From Prevotella sp. (GTDB taxonomy: Bacteria; Bacteroidota; Bacteroidia; Bacteroidales; Bacteroidaceae), in the NCBI GenBank assembly GCA_015060485.1, contig SUYI01000001.1:1-64000 (forward strand): a DNA stretch of 64,000 nucleotides. The letters run 5' to 3'. This document shows positions 16,011 through 30,616 of this stretch, piece by piece. A model generated the notes under the pieces. That model searched no databases, was not told the origin of the DNA, and worked only from the letters and a program-made list of their open reading frames with translations. The translations under genes were made by a program, and so were the position numbers. The stretch's first letter is position 1. Every line of letters begins with the position of its first letter.

Positions 16011-18038
16011 ATGAAGCTGAAGACGTTATTATTTTCTGTTCTGATATCCTGGCCGTTTATGATGACTATGGCCGAGGGCGAAGTGAACATGAAGTTTGGT
16101 AAGCCCACCAAGGAAGAAATGCAGATGACGACCTACGAGGCCGACCCCGAAGCAGATGCTGTGGTGCTCTGCCGGCTCACTGATGTGGAATATATCATTC
16201 AGGAGAATGGCTATCTGGTGGACTATCGTGAGAAGTGCCGCATCAAGGTGTTGAAACCCGGCGGCACCCGCTATGCCAAAGTGGTGGTTCCTTATATGAT
16301 GAATATGTCGCACGGCAGCAAGCTTGGCGGGCTGAGGTTCTCGATGTTTGCCAATCAGCTGACGGCAGGTCCCAGTTCCGACTTGGGCTATGATGGAGGT
16401 TCGATGACGTCAGAGGCTATGGGCGACTATTCTGACGAGAGCGTGGAGGACCTGAAAGCCACAGCCTTCAACCTGAGAAACGGCAAGGTGGTCAAGAGCC
16501 CGCTGAAGAAGGCCGATGTTGTGAAAAAAGAAATTGACGAGCAAAACTATCAGTTGGAGTTTACCATTCCTGATGTGGAGGTAGGCACAGTGATAGAGTA
16601 CGAATATACCATTCATAGTGAACTGTTCTGGCTGTTGCACGACTGGTTTGCCCAGCGTGAGATTCCTGTGGCCTATGCCAAACTGGACATGAATATTCCT
16701 GGCTACCTGATGTTTAATATGGAAGAGCATGGTATTCAGCGCCTGACGTGTACTTGCACAAATGGTGTGGTAAGGTATAAACTGGTGAGCGACCCGATGT
16801 CAAATCCCGTCAGTGCCATATCGAATCACTATGTGTGTGTAGGTCGCGACCTGATGGCTATGCCCAAGGACGACTATGTGTATTGCGCTGAGGACTGGAG
16901 GGCTGGTGTGACTGCAGAGCTGAAGCAGTTCAGATTGCGTGGCACCATGCAGATGGATTATGCCAAGACGTGGGAGCAGATAGACCAGATGATACTCGAC
17001 GACGAAGACTTGGGCAAGCAACTGGGTGACCATAGTCCGCTGCGTGATGTGCTGAAAGAAAAGAAGATAGAAGAGATTGCCGACAAGAACGAACGAGCAG
17101 TCGCCGTCTATCAGTTGGTGATGAACAAGGTAAAGTGGGACGGCACCTACAAGATGCGTCCGGAAAAGACCAGCGAGACGCTCAGCAAGGGTGTCGGATC
17201 GAATGCTGATATCAATATGTTGCTTATACAGTCGCTGAACGATGTCGGACTGAATGCTGTTCCCGTTGTGCTCAGAACGCGAGAGCAAGGACAACTCCCC
17301 TTCAATTTCCCTTCGTTGCAGAAATTGACGTCGTTCGTCGTCGGCATTGTCACCGATGCAGGACGAAATGTATATATCGACGCTTCGTCGAAGAACGGCT
17401 ACCTGAACATACTGCCTGAAAATCTGCTCGTAGAGCGCGCCCGGCTGGTAATGAAAAACAAACGGAGTATGTGGGTTAACTTGCAGCAAGTGACGAAGTC
17501 GCAAAAGAGCACCCTCATTGATGCAGTGCTGACGCCCGATGGCGTGCTGAAGGGTAGACAGACCATCCGCTATGAGGGCTTGGCAGCCCAGAAATACCGT
17601 CAGGAAAAGGGAATTGACGATTTCGGCCCTGAAGCAACGGAGATTTCAGACTTTACCTTGCAGGGTCAGGTAGCTGATGGTGTCATTACCATCTGTCCTT
17701 TCCCCAATCCCATGAAGGAAAGCCCTTTCAAGGCCGACAGCCGTAAGATGCCCGTAGAATTTGGAAGCACCGGGAAAAACCGTGTCGTCATCAATATCGC
17801 CCTTCCAGAAGGCTATGCCTTACAGGGAGAACCCAGGAATACCACCATTGTCTCGACGGACAAGGGATTGGAAGGCCGCTACCAGACTTCCACAGGAAAC
17901 GATAAGGTGATGCTCAGTTGTCAGTTCTCAATCAATAAGTTGACACACTCTGAGAAGAGCTATGGCGATTTGAAGCAGATTTTCGACCTGTTCTCGCAAT
18001 ATAATACGGAACCGTTGGTCTTCAAGAAGTTGCAATAG
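16011..18038 (+). CDS. DUF3857 / transglutaminase-fold exported protein
   Basis: A 675-residue protein with a signal peptide (LLFSVLISWPFMMTMA). An N-terminal DUF3857 beta domain (YREKCRIKVLKPGG, VEVGTVIEYEYTIHS) is followed by a transglutaminase-like core near residues 355-480 and a C-terminal beta domain. In the core, the position where the catalytic Cys normally lies reads SKGVGSNADINMLL, without Cys, and the usual His region reads LTSFVVGI. The YIDAS Asp remains. The domain is therefore probably non-catalytic and may serve in binding. It is flanked by its own promoter and the lptB promoter. Function is unknown. Confidence 0.85.
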   Translation: MKLKTLLFSVLISWPFMMTMAEGEVNMKFGKPTKEEMQMTTYEADPEADAVVLCRLTDVEYIIQENGYLVDYREKCRIKVLKPGGTRYAKVVVPYMMNMSHGSKLGGLRFSMFANQLTAGPSSDLGYDGGSMTSEAMGDYSDESVEDLKATAFNLRNGKVVKSPLKKADVVKKEIDEQNYQLEFTIPDVEVGTVIEYEYTIHSELFWLLHDWFAQREIPVAYAKLDMNIPGYLMFNMEEHGIQRLTCTCTNGVVRYKLVSDPMSNPVSAISNHYVCVGRDLMAMPKDDYVYCAEDWRAGVTAELKQFRLRGTMQMDYAKTWEQIDQMILDDEDLGKQLGDHSPLRDVLKEKKIEEIADKNERAVAVYQLVMNKVKWDGTYKMRPEKTSETLSKGVGSNADINMLLIQSLNDVGLNAVPVVLRTREQGQLPFNFPSLQKLTSFVVGIVTDAGRNVYIDASSKNGYLNILPENLLVERARLVMKNKRSMWVNLQQVTKSQKSTLIDAVLTPDGVLKGRQTIRYEGLAAQKYRQEKGIDDFGPEATEISDFTLQGQVADGVITICPFPNPMKESPFKADSRKMPVEFGSTGKNRVVINIALPEGYALQGEPRNTTIVSTDKGLEGRYQTSTGNDKVMLSCQFSINKLTHSEKSYGDLKQIFDLFSQYNTEPLVFKKLQ

Positions 18039-18090
18039 GCGTAAAAACCAAATAAATCGTAATTTATTTTGCTTTTTGCTCAATTTGCTG

Positions 18091-18098
18091 TAATTTTG
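18091..18098 (+). promoter_or_regulatory. lptB promoter
   Basis: TAATTTTG followed by CACCCG, 20 nt before the ATG at 18119. Confidence 0.65.
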
Positions 18099-18118
18099 CA
18101 CCCGAAATTACACCCGGA

Positions 18119-18934
18119 ATGGAAGAGAACAATAACATACAGGAGCAGGAACGCCTCGTGCTGCGCACTGAGGGGTTGGTCAAGATATACGGCAAGCGTA
18201 CAGTAGTGAACGATGTGTCGTTCGACGTGAAGCAGGGCGAAATCGTAGGATTGTTAGGTCCGAACGGTGCCGGAAAGACGACATCGTTCTATATGACAAC
18301 GGGACTTATCGTTCCCAACAAAGGTCATATTTATCTGGGCGACGAGGACGTGACGACCTATCCTGTGTATAAACGAGCACGGGCAGGCATCGGCTATCTG
18401 GCCCAGGAGGCTTCTGTGTTCCGTAAGATGTCTGTCGAAGACAACATCTTGAGCGTATTGCAAATGACGGGGAAACCACGCGAGTACCAGATGGAGAAAC
18501 TGGAGAGCCTGATCAAGGAGTTTCGTCTGCAGAAGGTGCGTAAGAATACGGGTGACCGACTGTCTGGTGGTGAGCGCCGTCGTACGGAGATTGCCCGTTG
18601 TCTGGCCATCGAGCCCAAATTCATCATGCTCGACGAACCCTTCGCCGGTGTGGACCCCATTGCTGTGGAGGACATCCAATTTATCGTTTGGAAACTGAAG
18701 GACAAGAATATCGGAATTCTGATTACTGACCATAACGTGGAGGACACGCTGTGTATCACCGACCGTGCCTACCTGTTGTTCGAGGGACGCATCTTGTTCC
18801 ATGGTACTCCTGAGGAACTGGCCGCAAACCCCATCGTACGCAAAAACTATCTGACAGAGTCGTTTATCCTGCGCCAGAAAGATTTCTCGGCATTGGAAGA
18901 ACAGCGAAAAGCAGAAGAGGCAGAAGAAGTGTAA
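18119..18934 (+). CDS. lptB: LPS export ABC transporter ATPase LptB
   Basis: A 271-residue ATPase that powers lipopolysaccharide extraction from the inner membrane with LptFG. It shows Walker [10 protein letters not shown] (about residues 44-52), Q-loop region [17 protein letters not shown], signature [15 protein letters not shown], Walker [14 protein letters not shown] and [10 protein letters not shown]. These are LptB-type features; the C-terminal extension ([21 protein letters not shown]) is longer than in Enterobacteria. It has its own promoter and stands alone, which is usual in Bacteroidota. Confidence 0.93.
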   Translation: MEENNNIQEQERLVLRTEGLVKIYGKRTVVNDVSFDVKQGEIVGLLGPNGAGKTTSFYMTTGLIVPNKGHIYLGDEDVTTYPVYKRARAGIGYLAQEASVFRKMSVEDNILSVLQMTGKPREYQMEKLESLIKEFRLQKVRKNTGDRLSGGERRRTEIARCLAIEPKFIMLDEPFAGVDPIAVEDIQFIVWKLKDKNIGILITDHNVEDTLCITDRAYLLFEGRILFHGTPEELAANPIVRKNYLTESFILRQKDFSALEEQRKAEEAEEV

Positions 18935-18954
18935 TTTAGTTAAAAAATAATAAC

Positions 18955-18982
18955 TTTCAACTCTCATCTTTCAACTCTCAAC
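18955..18982. repeat. CTTTCAACTCTCA short repeat
   Basis: Imperfect TTTCAACTCTCA units (about 12-13 bp) run from 18955 to 18982 between lptB and the tig promoter. Confidence 0.6.
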
Positions 18983-18991
18983 TATTATTCG

Positions 18992-18999
18992 TACCTTTG
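18992..18999 (+). promoter_or_regulatory. tig promoter
   Basis: TACCTTTG followed by CACGCTC, 47 nt before the tig ATG. Confidence 0.65.
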
Positions 19000-19045
19000 C
19001 ACGCTCAAACGACGAGTATATTATTAAATAAGGTATAAGAAAGAG

Positions 19046-20395
19046 ATGAATATCACATTTGAAGCTCCTGACAAGATTAATGGTTTGATGACCATCACAT
19101 TGGAGTCGGCTGATTATCAGCCTGAGGTTGACAAAACCCTGAAAGACTATCGTAAACGCGCAAACATTCCCGGATTCCGTCCAGGTCAGGCTCCTATGGG
19201 CATGATCAAGCGTCAGTTCGGCACAAGTGTCAAAGTTGACGTTGTGAACAAGATGCTGGGTGAGAAGTTGTATGACTATGTTCGTGAGAATAAGATCCAG
19301 ATGTTGGGCGAGCCCCTTCCCAGCGAACAGCAGGAAGCTCTTGACTTCGAGGGCGACCAGCCTTTGACTTTCAAGTTCGACATTGCTGTTGCTCCTGAGT
19401 TCGAGGCCAAGCTGAGCGGTAAGGACAAGATTGACTACTATAACATCACCGTTGACGACAAGATGATCGACCAGCAGGTGGAGATGTACCAGAGCCGTGC
19501 CGGACAGTATGAGAAGGCCGAGCAGTTCGACCCCGAGCAGCGTGATATGCTTAAGGGTGACCTGCGCGAGGTGGATGGCAGCATCGAGGTGGCTGATGCT
19601 GTGCTGATGCCCCAGTATATGAAGGTAGAGGACCAGAAGAAGCTGTTCGACGGCTGTAAGCTGGGTGACATCATCACCTGGAATCCCCGTAAGGCCTATC
19701 CCGAGAGCGATGTAGAGGTCAGCAGCCTGCTGAAAATTCAGAAGGAAGAGGTAAAAGACCACGAGGGCGACTTCACTTTCCAGATTACCGAAATCAGTCG
19801 TTTTGTGAAGGCTGAAGTAAATCAGGCTCTGTTCGACCAGACCTTCGGTGAAGGTGCTGTGAAGAGCGAGAAAGAGTTCCGTCAGAAAATTGCCGACCAG
19901 ATCAGTCAGCAGTTTAAGGCCGATGCCGACTATAAGTTCCTGCTTGACGTTCGTGCACATATGGAGAAGAAGGTTGGCAAGCTGGAGTTCCCGGAGGCTA
20001 TCCTGAAGCGTGTGATGAAGAACAACAACAAGGATCGCAAAGATGTTGAGGAGTTCGTCGAGAAGAACTTCGAGGCCAGCATCAAGGAATTGGGTTGGCA
20101 CCTCATCAAGGAGCAGTTGGTTGCTGCTCAGGATATCAAAGTTGACGACAACGACCTGAAGCAGGTGGCCAAGGAGGCTGCTCGTGCTCAATTTGCCCAG
20201 TATGGCATGTCGAACGTTCCCGAAGAGTATCTGGACAACTACGCTCAGGAGATGCTGAAGAAGCGCGAGAATGCTGAAGGACTCGTAGACCGTGCTGTCG
20301 ATGTGAAGCTTACTGCAGCCCTGAAGAATGTGGTAAAACTCAATGAGAAAGACACCACGCTGGAAGACTTCCAGAAGATGCTTCAAGAGAAATAA
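19046..20395 (+). CDS. tig: trigger factor (ribosome-associated chaperone)
   Basis: A 449-residue protein with the order of trigger factor: an N-terminal ribosome-binding domain containing the GFRPGQAP motif (the GFRxGKxP signature, residues about 44-51), a middle region, and a long helical C-terminal chaperone domain. The PPIase domain looks divergent, as is common in Bacteroidota. It lies upstream of clpP-clpX, the widespread tig-clpP-clpX order. A strong terminator and a new promoter separate it from clpP. Confidence 0.92.
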   Translation: MNITFEAPDKINGLMTITLESADYQPEVDKTLKDYRKRANIPGFRPGQAPMGMIKRQFGTSVKVDVVNKMLGEKLYDYVRENKIQMLGEPLPSEQQEALDFEGDQPLTFKFDIAVAPEFEAKLSGKDKIDYYNITVDDKMIDQQVEMYQSRAGQYEKAEQFDPEQRDMLKGDLREVDGSIEVADAVLMPQYMKVEDQKKLFDGCKLGDIITWNPRKAYPESDVEVSSLLKIQKEEVKDHEGDFTFQITEISRFVKAEVNQALFDQTFGEGAVKSEKEFRQKIADQISQQFKADADYKFLLDVRAHMEKKVGKLEFPEAILKRVMKNNNKDRKDVEEFVEKNFEASIKELGWHLIKEQLVAAQDIKVDDNDLKQVAKEAARAQFAQYGMSNVPEEYLDNYAQEMLKKRENAEGLVDRAVDVKLTAALKNVVKLNEKDTTLEDFQKMLQEK

Positions 20396-20430
20396 GCGTT
20401 AATAGAAATATACAATTATATTTCTTTAAC

Positions 20431-20472
20431 CAAAAAAAAAGTTCGAGATGTTTTGCATCTCGACTTTTTTTT
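20431..20472 (+). terminator. tig terminator
   Basis: A-run, then stem AGTCGAGATG-like (AGTTCGAGATG / CATCTCGACT) with a TTTTG loop, followed by eight or more T residues. The A-rich 5' side allows bidirectional folding. Confidence 0.85.
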
Positions 20473-20473
20473 G

Positions 20474-20481
20474 TAATTTTG
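20474..20481 (+). promoter_or_regulatory. clpP-clpX promoter
   Basis: TAATTTTG directly follows the tig terminator; the leader to the clpP ATG (20555) is about 70 nt. Confidence 0.6.
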
Positions 20482-20554
20482 TATCTACTTTACGCAAAAA
20501 TGGCAGGCAACGCCCTGCTTTTGTCATAAATAACGATAATAGGAGAAAGAATAT

Positions 20555-21220
20555 ATGAACAACGATTTTAGAAAATATGCTACCAAGCACCTAGGCATCA
20601 ATGGTTTGGTGCTTGACGAAGTGATGAGTGCTCAGGCACAGTATTTGAACCCTTACATTCTGGAGGAGCGTCAGTTGAACGTTACTCAGATGGATGTATT
20701 CTCACGACTGATGATGGACCGCATCATCTTCCTTGGTACACAGATTGACGACTATACAGCCAACACGCTGCAGGCTCAGCTGCTCTATTTGGATTCAGTG
20801 GATTCAGGCAAGGATATTTCTATCTACCTCAATTCCCCTGGCGGTAGTGTGACTGCAGGCTTGGGAATCTATGATACCATGCAGTTCATTTCCAGCGACG
20901 TAGCTACTATCTGTACGGGTATGGCTGCCTCGATGGCTGCTGTACTGCTTGTGGCAGGAACAGAAGGCAAACGCTCGGCTCTGCCTCATAGCCGTGTGAT
21001 GATTCACCAGCCTCTGGGCGGTGTGCAGGGACAGGCCAGTGATATTGAAATCGAGGCTAAAGAGATTATGAAGTTCAAGAAGGAACTCTATACCATTATC
21101 TCAGAGCACTCCCATACACCCTATGACAAGGTGTGGAACGATTCAGACCGCAACTATTGGATGACGGCAGACGAAGCCAAGGAGTACGGCATGATTGACC
21201 AGGTGCTGAAGAAAAAGTAA
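20555..21220 (+). CDS. clpP: ATP-dependent Clp protease proteolytic subunit
   Basis: A 221-residue serine peptidase forming the barrel that degrades proteins unfolded by ClpX. Catalytic Ser126 lies in TGMAASMAAVL and His151 in SRVMIHQPLGG; the Asp lies near residue 200 (DRNYWM region). The oxyanion loop NSPGGSV is present. An AGGAGA SD precedes the ATG. clpX follows after 29 bp. Confidence 0.97.
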   Translation: MNNDFRKYATKHLGINGLVLDEVMSAQAQYLNPYILEERQLNVTQMDVFSRLMMDRIIFLGTQIDDYTANTLQAQLLYLDSVDSGKDISIYLNSPGGSVTAGLGIYDTMQFISSDVATICTGMAASMAAVLLVAGTEGKRSALPHSRVMIHQPLGGVQGQASDIEIEAKEIMKFKKELYTIISEHSHTPYDKVWNDSDRNYWMTADEAKEYGMIDQVLKKK

Positions 21221-21249
21221 AAAGGTAAAAAAAGGTGAAGATGTAAGAA

Positions 21250-22464
21250 ATGGCAAACAGATGTAATTTCTGCGGACGTTCAGAGCGCGAGGTGAAACTC
21301 CTGATAACAGGTGTGAATGGTGCTATCTGTGAGGATTGTGCCGTACAGGCCTATCAGGTGGCCACAGCCAATGGCTATGGTCCTGACGCCAAGAAAAAGC
21401 CCGGCTCAGGCGATAAACTGAAAGTGCCCAAGCCCAAGGAAATCAAGGCCTATCTGGACCAGTATGTCATCGGACAGGACGAGGCCAAACGATTCCTCTC
21501 TGTAGCTGTCTACAATCACTATAAGCGTCTGGAGCAGCCTCCCAGTGACGAAGGTGTGGAAATCGAGAAGTCGAATATCATCATGGTAGGTTCTACGGGT
21601 ACCGGTAAGACCTTGTTGGCCCGTACCATTGCCAAACTGCTCGATGTGCCGTTTACCATAGTCGATGCTACTGTCTTTACTGAAGCCGGTTATGTGGGTG
21701 AGGATGTGGAGAGCATTCTGACCCGTCTGTTGCAGGTGGCCAACTACGACGTGGCATCTGCCCAGCGCGGTATTGTCTTTATCGATGAGATTGATAAGAT
21801 TGCCCGTAAATCGGATAACCCCTCCATCACGCGTGATGTCAGTGGTGAGGGCGTGCAGCAGGGACTGTTGAAACTGCTCGAAGGAACTGTTGTTAACGTT
21901 CCGCCTAAGGGAGGACGTAAGCATCCAGACCAGGAGTATATTGGTGTTGACACGCGAAACATCCTGTTTATCTGCGGAGGAGCTTTCGACGGCATAGAGC
22001 GTAAGATAGCACAGCGCATGAACACCCATACGGTAGGTTATAATTCCGTGCAGAACGTACGCAAGATTGATAAGGAGAATTTGATGCAGTATATTGCTCC
22101 ACAGGACCTGAAGTCGTTCGGATTGATTCCGGAGATTATTGGTCGTCTGCCCGTATTGACCTTCCTGAATCCGTTGGATCAGGAAGCACTGACCAAAATT
22201 CTGACAGAACCCAAGAATTCTATCGTGAAGCAGTATGAGAAGCTGTTCGAGATGGATGGCATCAAACTCACCTTTACCCCTGAGGCCTTGAAGCTTATCG
22301 TCGACAAGGCTGTTGAGTATAAGTTGGGTGCCCGCGGACTGCGTTCTATCGTGGAAACCATCATGATGGACCCCATGTTCGAGATACCCTCCAAACGTGT
22401 AAAATCCTTTGAGGTGACTAGGAAGTTTGCCCAAGAGCAGCTTGATAAGTCGCATCTACAATAA
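21250..22464 (+). CDS. clpX: ATP-dependent unfoldase ClpX
   Basis: A 404-residue AAA+ unfoldase that delivers substrates to ClpP. An N-terminal zinc-binding domain (C5, C8, C27, C30) is followed by Walker A GSTGTGKT (114-121), Walker [10 protein letters not shown], the pore-loop GYVGED and sensor regions. Length is canonical. It is in an operon with clpP, and recQ follows after 14 bp. Confidence 0.97.
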   Translation: MANRCNFCGRSEREVKLLITGVNGAICEDCAVQAYQVATANGYGPDAKKKPGSGDKLKVPKPKEIKAYLDQYVIGQDEAKRFLSVAVYNHYKRLEQPPSDEGVEIEKSNIIMVGSTGTGKTLLARTIAKLLDVPFTIVDATVFTEAGYVGEDVESILTRLLQVANYDVASAQRGIVFIDEIDKIARKSDNPSITRDVSGEGVQQGLLKLLEGTVVNVPPKGGRKHPDQEYIGVDTRNILFICGGAFDGIERKIAQRMNTHTVGYNSVQNVRKIDKENLMQYIAPQDLKSFGLIPEIIGRLPVLTFLNPLDQEALTKILTEPKNSIVKQYEKLFEMDGIKLTFTPEALKLIVDKAVEYKLGARGLRSIVETIMMDPMFEIPSKRVKSFEVTRKFAQEQLDKSHLQ

Positions 22465-22478
22465 TATTTTTAAAGTCT

Positions 22479-27590
<5,112 letters not shown>

Positions 27591-27598
<8 letters not shown>

Positions 27599-28994
27599 AA
27601 GGATTCTAGTTATACTAGTCTTTCTAGTCTCTCTTGTCACACTAGGCAATGCCCAGACCGACTCCTTGGGAACGATTGTCGACGAGGTGATATGGGTGGT
27701 GGGCGATGAGGCCATCCTCAAGTCTGATGTGGAGGGTATGCGTATTCAGGGTCAGCAAGAAGGCATGCACTGGAAGGGTGACCCCGATTGTGCTATTCCA
27801 GAACAGATTGCTGTCCAGAAGCTCTACCTTAATCAGGCCATCATCGATAGTGTTGAGGTGACAGAATCGGAGATATCACAAGGTGTGGAACAATACATCG
27901 AGAACATGATATCCGTTATTGGTTCTCGCGAGAAACTGGAAGAATATCAGGGCAAGACGCTGAGTCAGATTCGTTCCGAGTTGCGTGACTCGTATCGTGA
28001 GCGCCAAATGGTGCAGGGTATGCAGCAGAAGCTGGTTAAGGACATAGCGGTGACACCTGCTGAAGTGCGTCGTTATTTCAAGGATATGCCGCTCGACAGT
28101 ATTCCTTTTGTGCCTACAGAAGTCGAGGTGCAGATTATTACTCAACAGCCGCGTGTCGAACAAGAGGAAATCAACCGCGTGAAAGAGCGTCTGCGTGAGT
28201 TCACAGACCGTATCAACAAGGGCGAGACCTCGTTCCAGACTCTGGCTCGCCTGTATAGTCAGGACGGCTCAGCCCGTAATGGTGGTGAATTAGGATACAC
28301 GGGACGTGCAGGATGGGTTCCTGAATTTGCCAATGTGGCCTTCAATTTGACTGATCCCAAGCGCGTGTCGAAGATTGTGGAGACCGAGTTTGGCTTTCAT
28401 ATTATCCAGCTCATCGACAAGCGTGGCGATAAGATTAACGTACGCCATATCTTGCTGAAGCCAGAGATAAGCGACGATGCTATCCAGAAGTCGCTTAACC
28501 GTTTGGACTCTGTGGCAAATGACGTAAGGGCAGGAACGGTACCCGAGGCGCTGAAGCCTTATTTCAAGGGAGAGAATTTTACCTTTGAGGATGCTGTCTC
28601 GCTTTACTCAGACGACAAGGACACGCGTAATAATAATGGTCTGATGGCCAATGTCACACAGGAAGGTCGTACGTCGCGCTTTAAGTTAGCTGACTTGCCC
28701 CAGGAAGTGGCCAAAGTGGTCGACGGAATGCAGGTTGGCGAGGTGTCGAAGCCTTTCGAGATGATGAATGAACGCGGTAAGACGGTGTGTGCCATCGTGA
28801 AGCTGAAGAGTCGGACTGAAGGCCATAAGGCTACGATTACGGAGGATTTCCAGATTCTGAAGAATTTGGTACTTGAGAAGCGCCGTCACGAAAAACTTCA
28901 TCAGTGGGTGGTCAACCGTATCAAGTCCACTTATGTACGCGTCAACGAGCGTTATCGTGATTGTCAGTTTGAATACGAAGGCTGGGTCAGATAG
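27591..28994 (+). CDS. surA: SurA-like peptidyl-prolyl isomerase with two parvulin domains
   Basis: A 467-residue exported protein with a signal peptide and SurA-type N-terminal domain (DEVIWVVGDEAILKSDVE, like the family's xxVxxxVxDxxIxxSE pattern). Parvulin 1 has GGELGYTGRAGWVPEFANVAFNL and FGFHIIQLID; parvulin 2 begins INVRHILLKP. Domain order is that of SurA, so chaperoning outer-membrane proteins is the likely role. The ATG overlaps the previous stop by 8 bp. The OstA-like gene follows after 2 bp. Confidence 0.92.
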
Positions 28995-28996
28995 AA

Positions 28997-30616
28997 GTGA
29001 AAAGAAGTTTGTTTGTCATCCTCGGTCTGTTGGTGCTGGCTATGGTGTTTGCCATGCAGCCGGCTCGTAAACGTGCTCCCCGTAAGAAAAAGGTGGAGGA
29101 CAAACGAGTCTATCTGGTACATGCCGATAACCTGCACTACAATCAGTTCCAGAATGGTGATGCCCAAGTGCTGCATGGCAATGTCCACTTCCGTCATATG
29201 GGTGCTAACCTCTATTGTGACAGTGCCCACTTCTACGAGCAAACCAATTCTTTCGAGGCTTTCGGACACGTCAAGATGTTGCAGGGCGATACCTTGAAGT
29301 TGTTCAGCGACTATGCCTACTACGATGGTAACGACCAGTTGGCACAGGCTCGTTATAATGTGGTGTTGAAACACCGCAAGTCGACACTCTATACCGACTC
29401 CCTCGACTATGACCGTATGTATAACTTCGGTAATTTCTTCGAAGGAGGAAAACTGGTTGATGGAAAATCAACATTGACCAGCGACTGGGGTGAATATCAT
29501 ACCGACACTAAGATGGCGATGTTCTATTATGATGTGCGTCTGAAGGACCAGAAGATGTTTCTGACCACCGATTCGCTGTACTACGATACACAAACGTCGA
29601 CAGCCCATATCGTGGGACCTTCCAACATCCTGTCAGGCGACAGTCATATCTATAGCGAGGATGGCTATTACAATACGAAAACAGAGTCCTCCGAGCTCTT
29701 TGGACGCTCGGTGATAAAGGACCAGGGAAAGACACTTGTTGGCGACAGTGTCTACCACAATGCCCACGACGGTACGAACTATGCCTACCGTAATGTGATT
29801 CTGACGGACTCCGTCAATAAGAACATGCTGACGGGCGATTATTGTGAGTACAATGACTCTACTGGTTATGCAATGGCTACGAAGCGTGCTGTAGTGATTG
29901 ACTTCTCCCAAAAGGATTCATTGTACATGCATGCTGACACCTTCAAGATCTTTACGTTCAACAACAAGACCGACTCAGTATATCGCATGATTCACGCTTA
30001 TAATAAGGTACGCGCATATCGAGTTGATGTGCAGGCCGTCTGCGATTCTATGGTCTACAATTCCAAAGACTCTTGTTTGACCATGTATCACGATCCTATT
30101 GTTTGGAACGAGAACCAGCAGCTGTTTGGCGAGGAGATCAGGGTTTATATGAACGACTCTACCATCGACTGGGCACATGTCATCGGACAAGCTTTTTCTG
30201 CTGAACAGATGCCCGACACTGTACATTTCAACCAAGTGTCTTCTAAGGAAATGAAGGCCTTCTTTGATCATGGACAGATTCGTGAGTCGCAGGCTATCGA
30301 TAACGTCCTTATCGTTTATTATCCCGTCGACGATGCCGATAGTACACTCATTGGATTGAACTACACAGAGACACCCTTGCTGAAGATGTTTCTGGAGAAT
30401 CGCAAGATGAAGCGTATCTGGATGCAGAAGCCGACAGGCACGCTCTATCCGATGACGCAGATTCCGCCAAGTAAGTATTTCCTGCCTCAATATGCGTGGT
30501 TCGATTACATCCGTCCTCTCGACAAGGACGATATTTTCAATTGGCGTTCCAAGAAGGAAGGTACAGAATTGAAGGTGGAGAAACGTCGCGAGGCACCCAA
30601 AAATAGTGTAAAATGA
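28997..30616 (+). CDS. OstA/LptA-like exported protein
   Basis: A 539-residue protein starting with GTG at 28997 (MKRSLFVILGLLVLAMVF is the signal peptide). It contains repeated OstA/LptA-type beta-jellyroll strands, for example NLHYNQFQNGDAQVLHGNV, DTLKLFSDYAYY, STLTSDWGEY and LVGDSVYHN. LptA-type proteins bridge LPS to the outer membrane. The protein is long enough to form several OstA units. It lies between surA and mutL with 2- and 4-bp junctions, so it is translationally coupled to both. Confidence 0.88.
   Translation: MKRSLFVILGLLVLAMVFAMQPARKRAPRKKKVEDKRVYLVHADNLHYNQFQNGDAQVLHGNVHFRHMGANLYCDSAHFYEQTNSFEAFGHVKMLQGDTLKLFSDYAYYDGNDQLAQARYNVVLKHRKSTLYTDSLDYDRMYNFGNFFEGGKLVDGKSTLTSDWGEYHTDTKMAMFYYDVRLKDQKMFLTTDSLYYDTQTSTAHIVGPSNILSGDSHIYSEDGYYNTKTESSELFGRSVIKDQGKTLVGDSVYHNAHDGTNYAYRNVILTDSVNKNMLTGDYCEYNDSTGYAMATKRAVVIDFSQKDSLYMHADTFKIFTFNNKTDSVYRMIHAYNKVRAYRVDVQAVCDSMVYNSKDSCLTMYHDPIVWNENQQLFGEEIRVYMNDSTIDWAHVIGQAFSAEQMPDTVHFNQVSSKEMKAFFDHGQIRESQAIDNVLIVYYPVDDADSTLIGLNYTETPLLKMFLENRKMKRIWMQKPTGTLYPMTQIPPSKYFLPQYAWFDYIRPLDKDDIFNWRSKKEGTELKVEKRREAPKNSVK

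Noticed and set aside
18971..20386. Long minus-strand open frame opposite tig
   Set aside because: Shadow of the trigger factor gene, with no RBS or motif.
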